Shown: positions 14,093 through 17,558 of the stretch, one piece after another | Numbering within the stretch: the stretch's first letter is position 1 | Layout: each line of letters begins with the position of its first letter | Assembly (NCBI GenBank): GCA_038244055.1 | Contig: JBBRTW010000101.1 | Span: 1-17,558, forward strand | Source: DASPKW01 sp038244055 | GTDB taxonomy: Bacteria; Planctomycetota; Phycisphaerae; Tepidisphaerales; Tepidisphaeraceae | Direction: 5' to 3' | DNA: 17,558 nucleotides | Program-made: the position numbers and the translations under genes | The notes under the pieces: model-generated | Seen by the model: the letters and a program-made list of their open reading frames with translations, nothing else | Databases searched by the model: none | What the model was told of the DNA's origin: nothing

Positions 14093-14965
14093 ATGAAAGG
14101 CATCATTCTCGCCGGCGGTGCCGGCACCCGTCTCTACCCGCTCACACGCTGTCTCTCCAAGCAGTTGCTCCCTGTCTACGACAAGCCCACCATTTACTAT
14201 CCTCTCTCGGCGCTCATGCTGGCCGGGATTCGCGAGGTGCTCATCATCAGCACCCCGCGGGATCTGCCCATGATTCGCAATCTGCTCGGCGATGGCGCAG
14301 CGCTGGGCATGACCTTCGAATATCGCGAGCAGGCCGAGCCCAAAGGGATCGCGCAGGCGTTCACCATCGGCGACACTTTCATCAATGGCTCGCCCGTCTG
14401 CCTGATCCTCGGCGACAACGTCTTCTACGGCCACGACCTGACCCGCCTCCTCGATGAAGCGGCCGCCCTCAAGCAGGGGGCCACCGTCTTCGCCTATCAG
14501 GTCAAAGACCCCGAGCGCTACGGCGTGGTCGAATTCGATAAATCGATGAAGGCCATCAGCATCGAGGAAAAACCCAAACAACCCCGCAGCAATTTCGCCG
14601 TCACCGGCCTGTACTTCTACGATTCACAAGTCGTGGGCATCGCCAAAGCGCTCAAGCCCAGCCCGCGCGGCGAGCTTGAGATTACGGATGTCAACCGCGC
14701 CTACCTCGCGCAAGGCCAGCTTCGCGTGACGCCCATGGGCCGGGGCATCGCCTGGCTGGATACGGGGACGTATGACTCGCTTCTCAGCAGCAGCCAATTC
14801 GTGCAGACCCTGGAAGAGCGGCAGGGCCTGAAAGTGGCGTGCATCGAGGAGATCGCCTTCGCCAAGGGCTTCATCGATCTGGCCGGCTTGCAGAAGCTGG
14901 CCGATCAGGCCGGAAAAAGCGATTACGGGAATTACCTGCGGAAGATACTGGCCGAGGCGTGCTAA
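14093..14965 (+). CDS. rfbA: Glucose-1-phosphate thymidylyltransferase
   Basis: RmlA/RfbA joins dTTP and glucose-1-phosphate to give dTDP-glucose, the first step of dTDP-L-rhamnose synthesis in the cytoplasm. The 290-aa length is standard. The nucleotide-binding signature GGAGTRLYPLT is at residues 8-18, followed by SKQLLPVYDKP. LGDNVFYG (metal-binding Asp near 110) and EEKPKQPRSNFAVTGLYFYD complete the active site. GGAG at 14081-14084, 8 nt before the ATG, fixes the start. The next gene, hicB, begins 1 nt after the stop codon. rfbB lies 2.2 kb further downstream, beyond an opposing cassette array, so the usual rfbBADC clustering is interrupted here. rfbC and rfbD are not in the window. Confidence 0.97.
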   Translation: MKGIILAGGAGTRLYPLTRCLSKQLLPVYDKPTIYYPLSALMLAGIREVLIISTPRDLPMIRNLLGDGAALGMTFEYREQAEPKGIAQAFTIGDTFINGSPVCLILGDNVFYGHDLTRLLDEAAALKQGATVFAYQVKDPERYGVVEFDKSMKAISIEEKPKQPRSNFAVTGLYFYDSQVVGIAKALKPSPRGELEITDVNRAYLAQGQLRVTPMGRGIAWLDTGTYDSLLSSSQFVQTLEERQGLKVACIEEIAFAKGFIDLAGLQKLADQAGKSDYGNYLRKILAEAC

Positions 14966-14966
14966 G

Positions 14967-15203
14967 ATGAGCAGTATGCGATACCGAGTGACCATTGAAG
15001 TGGATGAAGACGGCGTATTCATCGCCGAGTGCCCCGCGCTGCCCGGCTGCATTTCGCAAGGCAAGACTCGCGCCGAGGCGGTTGCGAATATAAAGGATGC
15101 AATCGAAGGCTATCTCGCCAGCCTCAAGAAACATGGCGAGCCCATTCCACCACCCATTTCGGAAGAAAAAAGGGACGGGAGCTTTATTTCTCCTCTAACG
15201 TGA
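14967..15203 (+). CDS. hicB: HicB-family antitoxin-like protein, no HicA partner
   Basis: Predicted 78-aa protein with the partial RNase-H-like HicB fold: MRYRVTIEVDEDGVFIAECPALPGCISQGKTRAEAVANIKDAIEGYL. The usual role is to bind and neutralise the small mRNA interferase HicA. No HicA-like frame (about 60-80 aa) lies beside it, and there is no DNA-binding tail after residue 60. Its start is 1 nt after the rfbA stop (TAAGATG), so it is probably read from the rfbA transcript. Met4 (14976) is an alternative start. Its last codons (CTA ACG TGA) overlap the outer box of the terminal attC-like site on the other strand, suggesting that the cassette array abuts or has trimmed this gene. Stand-alone HicB-fold proteins of unknown role are common. 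Confidence 0.82.
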   Translation: MSSMRYRVTIEVDEDGVFIAECPALPGCISQGKTRAEAVANIKDAIEGYLASLKKHGEPIPPPISEEKRDGSFISPLT

Positions 15204-15285
15204 AACCGTTCACCGGCCGGCGACACACCCGCTCTCGGCCTGCGACCATCATACCCGCCGGCCGGCTCCGGTGCGGCGTTGGGTT
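15197..15285 (-). repeat. attC-like site of cassette A (array 3' end)
   Basis: Boundaries are GTT (15199-15197) and AAC (15285-15283). The inner box CACCGG (15211-15216) pairs with CCGGTG (15268-15273), followed by CCGG pairing across two unpaired bases (CT at 15266-15267). The asymmetric spacers are GTGAAA and CCAA. The outer pairing is short (TAAC/GTTA). It overlaps the last codons of hicB. Confidence 0.72.
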
Positions 15286-15664
15286 ATCCGGCTTCCGTCC
15301 GGATGCGATCGGGCAACGTCACGCAGTACCGGACCACATCCGCGAACAGCGCCATTACGTCGTCCACATTCTCCTCGACGATGTAATCCCAATCGCCAAG
15401 GCCAAAACCGAGGGCGCGCTCGAAACGAAACTGATTGAGCGGATGCACGTCTGGAAACTCGGGCATCGCGACACAGTATCGAAGTTGAGCACCGCGCCCG
15501 CCATAATCGACGTGGACCAGGAACTCACGCGATTCGCCGCGGCAGCGGTAGTAATACGCGAGCCGAGACGCAACGTGCGAATCTGGCACGCGCGTCAGCC
15601 GCGGAAAACCGGCCGCCTCCTCGGCGTCGATCTCGCGGAGAAAGTAGTCGAGAAGCGGATTCAA
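15284..15664 (-). CDS. Cassette A: hypothetical protein of about 126 aa
   Basis: Unknown function. The protein (NPLLDYFLREIDAEEAAGFPRLTR...HVDYGGRGAQLRYCVAMPEFPDVHPLNQFRFERALGF...) is soluble, acidic and aromatic-rich, without signal peptide or membrane helix. Its general look is that of small immunity-like or cassette-encoded proteins, but no family is recognised. The stop TAA lies inside the attC-like outer box. The nearest conventional start is TTG at 15664. However, the frame is open back to the cassette boundary, and VIQLRRWRK directly upstream looks protein-like. An ATC codon at 15688 occupies the position where cassette C has its ATG (GTTATC versus GTTATG). The true start is therefore unsettled. 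No clear ribosome site is present. Confidence 0.65.
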   Translation of the reverse strand: MNPLLDYFLREIDAEEAAGFPRLTRVPDSHVASRLAYYYRCRGESREFLVHVDYGGRGAQLRYCVAMPEFPDVHPLNQFRFERALGFGLGDWDYIVEENVDDVMALFADVVRYCVTLPDRIRTEAG

Positions 15665-15688
15665 CTTTCGCCACCGCCTAAGCTGGAT

Positions 15689-15780
15689 AACGTAATGCCG
15701 TTCACTGGCCGCGGCCGCGCCGACGACCGTTCGAACACGAGTAATTGTAACGCGGCCGCGGTCCAGTGCAGCGGCGGGTT
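15689..15780 (-). repeat. attC-like site of cassette B
   Basis: The best of the set. Outer boxes GGATAAC (15685-15691) and GTTATCC (15778-15784) pair perfectly over 7 bp. Inner pairs are GCCG with CGGC, CACTGG (15703-15708) with CCAGTG (15763-15768), then CCGCGGCCGCG with its complement over 11 bp, with one unpaired T (15762) breaking the arm. The spacers are GTAAT and CC. The tip is 30 nt. Confidence 0.8.
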
Positions 15781-16198
15781 ATCCCTCGCTCTTTCTGAAG
15801 CGCTGTTGGAGGTCTTCCCACATCGATTTGTACCCCGCGAAGCCCTCGCTCTCGATACTACGAGGGTCGATGAACTCCGAGGAGGAACAATCAATCACAA
15901 CCCAACCGTTCGCATTCGCCAGCGCCAGGAGATCGGGCACGGGGTTCCCTGGACCGCTCACTGACAGGTGGATGGAGTTGGAGGTCTCCACGTTCTCGAG
16001 TTCGATCAACATGCCGGTGTATTTATCCAACTCGCGCTGACAATGCGTCGGGCTATTCCATTCTGCGTCGGGAAAAGCCGCGCGAATAACAATCGTCACC
16101 GCATCCAAGCTTCCGAGGGGCAGGTAATCGTTCGCAGCGACGTCCGCGATCGGCCGAAATGGCCCACGGATGCGAACAATGACGGCGTCCCAACTCAT
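15779..16198 (-). CDS. Cassette B: hypothetical protein of 139 aa
   Basis: Unknown function. The protein begins MSWDAVIVRIRGPFRP and continues NDYLPLGSLDAVTIVIRAAFPDAEWNSPTH...SNSIHLSVSGPGNPVPDLLALANANGWVVIDCSSSEFIDPRS. It looks like a well-folded alpha/beta domain with conserved-looking IHLSV and VIDCSSSEFID stretches, but I cannot assign a family or catalytic site. There is no signal peptide. The start at 16198 is supported by AGGA 7 nt upstream and lies 21 nt inside the cassette boundary (GTT at 16221-16219). The open frame extends another 33 codons upstream into the attC-like site, where composition is not protein-like. The TAA stop belongs to the next attC-like outer box. Confidence 0.75.
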   Translation of the reverse strand: MSWDAVIVRIRGPFRPIADVAANDYLPLGSLDAVTIVIRAAFPDAEWNSPTHCQRELDKYTGMLIELENVETSNSIHLSVSGPGNPVPDLLALANANGWVVIDCSSSEFIDPRSIESEGFAGYKSMWEDLQQRFRKSEG

Positions 16199-16218
16199 GG
16201 AGCGGTCCTGCGAGGGAT

Positions 16219-16311
16219 AACGGACTGACGTTGAATGGCCGGCCCGGCGCTGGCCACACCTTCGAATTACAGGGACCGTTCTGCCGGGCCGGTCCATTCC
16301 AGCGGCTGGTT
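16219..16311 (-). repeat. attC-like site of cassette C
   Basis: Outer boxes ATAAC (16217-16221) and GTTAT (16309-16313) pair over 5 bp. GAATGG (16233-16238) pairs with CCATTC (16294-16299), then CCGGCCCGGC with its complement (16283-16292) over 10 bp, with one unpaired T at 16293, the same place as in the cassette B site. The spacers are GGACTGA and CAGC. Confidence 0.78.
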
Positions 16312-16672
16312 ATGTCGCTCGCCGGTCGCCGGCAAGCGCCGACATTTGCCTGAGCCACGTGCCGAGCAAGGACATGAAGGTGATGGAGACTGATTCTCCA
16401 GTCTCGCAACTGCAAGCGACCGGTGGAATCCAGTCACCAATGCCCCACATGCCGCCCCGGTTAATGAGCTTGTACGCGTCGATTGCGCTGGACTTCTCGC
16501 CTGCCTCGAGCGCGGCGAGACACTTCCGCAACGGTGACTCTGCCGGCACCGCCGACTGATGTTCTTCGAAAAACTTGATGAGCGTGCGAAGTGTCGCCGC
16601 TTCGGTTGGGAAGGCACCGCGACCGTAAACGGTGCGTTCAAGGAACTTGGCGACTTTGTCTTCGAGCGACAT
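16310..16672 (-). CDS. Cassette C: hypothetical protein of 120 aa
   Basis: Unknown function. It begins MSLEDKVAKFLERTVYGRGAFPTEAATLRTLIKFFEEHQ, a helical N-terminus. It continues LRKCLAALEAGEKSSAIDAYKLINRGGMWGIGDWIPP, which resembles a helical-repeat element followed by a conserved-looking GGMWGIGDW turn. It has no signal peptide or membrane helix. The ATG follows directly on the cassette boundary (GTTATG, 16675-16670), a common arrangement for first codons in integron cassettes. The frame is open 24 codons further upstream, but these lie within an inverted repeat. It is the first cassette after the array promoter at 16780-16808. The TAA stop lies in the attC-like site that follows. Confidence 0.75.
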   Translation of the reverse strand: MSLEDKVAKFLERTVYGRGAFPTEAATLRTLIKFFEEHQSAVPAESPLRKCLAALEAGEKSSAIDAYKLINRGGMWGIGDWIPPVACSCETGESVSITFMSLLGTWLRQMSALAGDRRAT

Positions 16673-16754
16673 AACGTAGAGGACTTTACGCAGAGTCCGC
16701 CCGGAAGCCAGCGAGAGCATGGAGCGGCCGGTCGCACTCTGCATAAAGTCTGTT
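16673..16754 (-). repeat. Imperfect 23-bp inverted repeat at the array entrance (divergent attC or attI-like)
   Basis: Arms 16682-16704 and 16728-16750 pair over 23 positions with three non-Watson-Crick positions, including GACTTTACGCAGAGT against ACTCTGCATAAAGTC. AAC and GTT flank them with spacers of 6 and 1 nt. The 82-nt length and asymmetric spacers agree with the three attC-like sites, but the inner-box sequence is unrelated and there is no ORF ending on its outer side. Confidence 0.5.
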
Positions 16755-16779
16755 CAACTGAACCGGCGTCGCCAAGGCG

Positions 16780-16808
16780 ATTGTATCAAACCCGGCGGGC
16801 GCTGTCTT
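16780..16808 (-). promoter_or_regulatory. Candidate promoter of the cassette array
   Basis: The minus strand shows AAGACA (16808-16803, 4/6), a 17-nt spacer and TACAAT (16785-16780, 5/6). The predicted start near 16773 is about 100 nt before the cassette C ATG, and the transcript would include the inverted repeat at 16673-16754. It occupies the place of an integron Pc promoter. Confidence 0.5.
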
Positions 16809-17051
16809 GAAGAATTGCCGCCAGGGCGGCGGCCGGTTGCGGCGGGTTCAAACATTTCAGTCCTCTCGTTTCACGCGGATTTGCTTCTGCCTGCCGATTC
16901 ATGCCATCCCCTCTCACACTCCTTGGGTCCGATACCCCAATTCGTTACCATTCCCAACCAACCGGCCCAACCTGCCGATAACCCCTGAGGTGGTATGGCC
17001 ACCCCGTAACACGGGCTTCCAGCCCATGCTGACGGGCCTCGAAAACCACAC
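16809..17051. other. Intergenic region between the cassette array and rfbB, no gene seen
   Basis: Contains small palindromes: GCCGCC/GGCGGC (16817-16830), GGTGG/CCACC (16989-17003) and an 8-bp stem with one mismatch around GGGCTTCCAGCCC (17010-17028), a motif type that recurs in planctomycete intergenic DNA. A weak plus-strand promoter, TTGGGT (16923-16928), 17 nt, TACCAT (16946-16951), could serve rfbB. No protein-like frame is present on either strand. Confidence 0.4.
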
Positions 17052-17163
17052 AACTCGCAACCCGCAACCCGCAACTCGCAACCCGCAACCCGCAACTCGC
17101 AACTCACAACTCGCAACTCGCAACTCACAACTCGCAACTATCAACTGACCACTAACCACTGAC
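17052..17163 (+). repeat. Heptamer tandem repeat directly upstream of rfbB
   Basis: Sixteen 7-nt units in unbroken phase. Twelve are AACTCGC, AACCCGC or AACTCAC; the last four drift to AACTATC, AACTGAC, CACTAAC and CACTGAC. The tract ends 6 nt before the rfbB ATG and takes the place of a ribosome-binding site. It resembles the short tandemly repeated (STRR-type) heptamers known from cyanobacteria. Confidence 0.88.
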
Positions 17164-17169
17164 AACCCC

Positions 17170-17558
17170 ATGCGAACAATCCTCGTCACCGGCGCGGCCG
17201 GATTCATCGGTTCCAACTTCGTCCGAATGCTCTTGAGTCGCGGCCAGTCCGCGCGCCTGGTCGCGTTCGACAAGCTCACCTACGCCGGCAATCTCGGCAA
17301 TCTCTCGGACCTGCTGGCCGCCCATCCCAAACAGCTTACATTCGTCAAGGGCGACATCTGCGACCCCAAAGTCGTCGAGCAGACCTGGGATGAGAACGGC
17401 ATCACCGAAGTCGTTCACTTCGCGGCCGAGTCTCACGTCGATCGCTCCATCCTCGGCTCCGGCCCGTTCATCCAGGCCAATGTCGTCGGCACGCAGGTTC
17501 TCCTCGATGTCGCGCGGGCCAAGGGCGTGCAGAAATTCCTCTACGTCTCCACCGATGA
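17170..17558 (+). CDS. rfbB: dTDP-glucose 4,6-dehydratase, N-terminal part (runs off window)
   Basis: RfbB/RmlB converts dTDP-glucose to dTDP-4-keto-6-deoxyglucose, the second step after RfbA. The 129 visible codons give MRTILVTGAAGFIGSNFVRMLL, with the Rossmann glycine motif GAAGFIG at residues 8-14. Then come FDKLTYAGNLGNL (the family's typical LTYAGN), FVKGDICD, HFAAESHVDRSI and YVSTDE at the end, the region that carries the active-site Thr-Asp-Glu. Together these separate it from the UDP-sugar epimerase at 538-1491. The first 6 nt upstream (AACCCC) and the heptamer tract show no Shine-Dalgarno. The gene is on the same strand as rfbA, but an opposing cassette array lies between them, so it probably has its own promoter. 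Confidence 0.95.
   Translation, partial: MRTILVTGAAGFIGSNFVRMLLSRGQSARLVAFDKLTYAGNLGNLSDLLAAHPKQLTFVKGDICDPKVVEQTWDENGITEVVHFAAESHVDRSILGSGPFIQANVVGTQVLLDVARAKGVQKFLYVSTD

Larger units (their letters stand above)
15197..16754 (-). mobile_element. Integron-type gene cassette array without integrase in view (CALIN-like)
   Basis: Three short ORFs with no similarity to each other lie head to tail on the minus strand. Each is followed at once by an AAC...GTT-bounded imperfect palindrome of 89-93 nt, and the ORF stop codon TAA is part of the palindrome's outer box. The three palindromes share inner-box text (CACTGG, GAATGG, CACCGG preceded by CGTT in one arm and CGCTG or CGCCG in the other) and an unpaired A in one arm. 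These are the defining traits of attC sites. A fourth, divergent inverted repeat lies before the first cassette. No tyrosine-recombinase integrase is found in the window, so mobility would need an enzyme acting in trans. Confidence 0.8.

Noticed and set aside
17052..17163. Heptamer tract considered as a CRISPR array or as coding repeat (minus-strand frame reading RVVSCEL repeats)
   Set aside because: No spacers; the repetitive peptide is simply the translation of a 7-nt repeat and has no start context.

Overview
The window is a chromosome-like stretch of high-GC bacterial DNA, most likely from a planctomycete (Phycisphaerae-type). This assignment is an inference. It rests on the N-terminal tag VESLEGRVMLSA of the RTX-repeat protein (a LEPR-XLL-like tag typical of planctomycetes), on exported FG-GAP and MuiA-like proteins, on an EF-P of the 'TPGN' loop type, and on short tandem repeats between genes. 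There are no rRNA or tRNA genes, insertion sequences or CRISPR arrays.

Layout. 1-370: 3' end of dapF (lysine/peptidoglycan precursor). 538-1491 (-): SDR-type nucleotide-sugar epimerase. 1805-2635 (+): RTX calcium-binding protein. 2753-3886 (-): GT4 glycosyltransferase. 3941-5785 (-): exported MuiA-like DUF4140/DUF4139 protein. 6009-6884 (-): exported SGNH hydrolase. 7022-8194 (+): YgfZ/GcvT-like folate-binding protein. 8286-9521 (-): M16 zinc peptidase. 9818-10372 (-): elongation factor P. 10802-12963 (-): an overlapping three-gene unit of FG-GAP propeller, unknown 131-aa protein, and an unknown domain fused to a ribbon-helix-helix tail. 13152-13627 (-): small two-helix membrane protein and an orphan addiction-module antitoxin. 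14093-15203 (+): rfbA and an orphan hicB. 15197-16754 (-): array of three small gene cassettes. 17170-end (+): start of rfbB.

The most notable region is 15197-16754. Three unrelated small ORFs lie head to tail on the minus strand. Each ends in a TAA that is part of an AAC...GTT-bounded imperfect palindrome of about 90 nt. The three palindromes share the same architecture: a paired outer box, an asymmetric spacer, an inner box with an extrahelical base, and a variable tip. This is the architecture of integron attC sites, so the region reads as a cassette array with no integrase in view (CALIN-like). It is inserted between the dTDP-rhamnose genes rfbA and rfbB and transcribed against them. A consensus-like promoter and a 23-bp imperfect inverted repeat precede the first cassette.

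Second theme: translation initiation. Several genes without a Shine-Dalgarno sequence (SDR epimerase, GT4, ygfZ, M16 peptidase, FG-GAP) have a -10-like hexamer only 6-9 nt before the ATG, which predicts leaderless mRNAs. Other genes (RTX, MuiA-like, SGNH, efp, rfbA, the 131-aa gene, small membrane protein, antitoxin) have a normal GGAG/GAGG. Third theme: three kinds of short tandem repeat, of period 7, 8 and 9, occupy intergenic regions, one running right up to the rfbB start codon.

All assignments are from reading the sequence and recalling family motifs; no database search was run.
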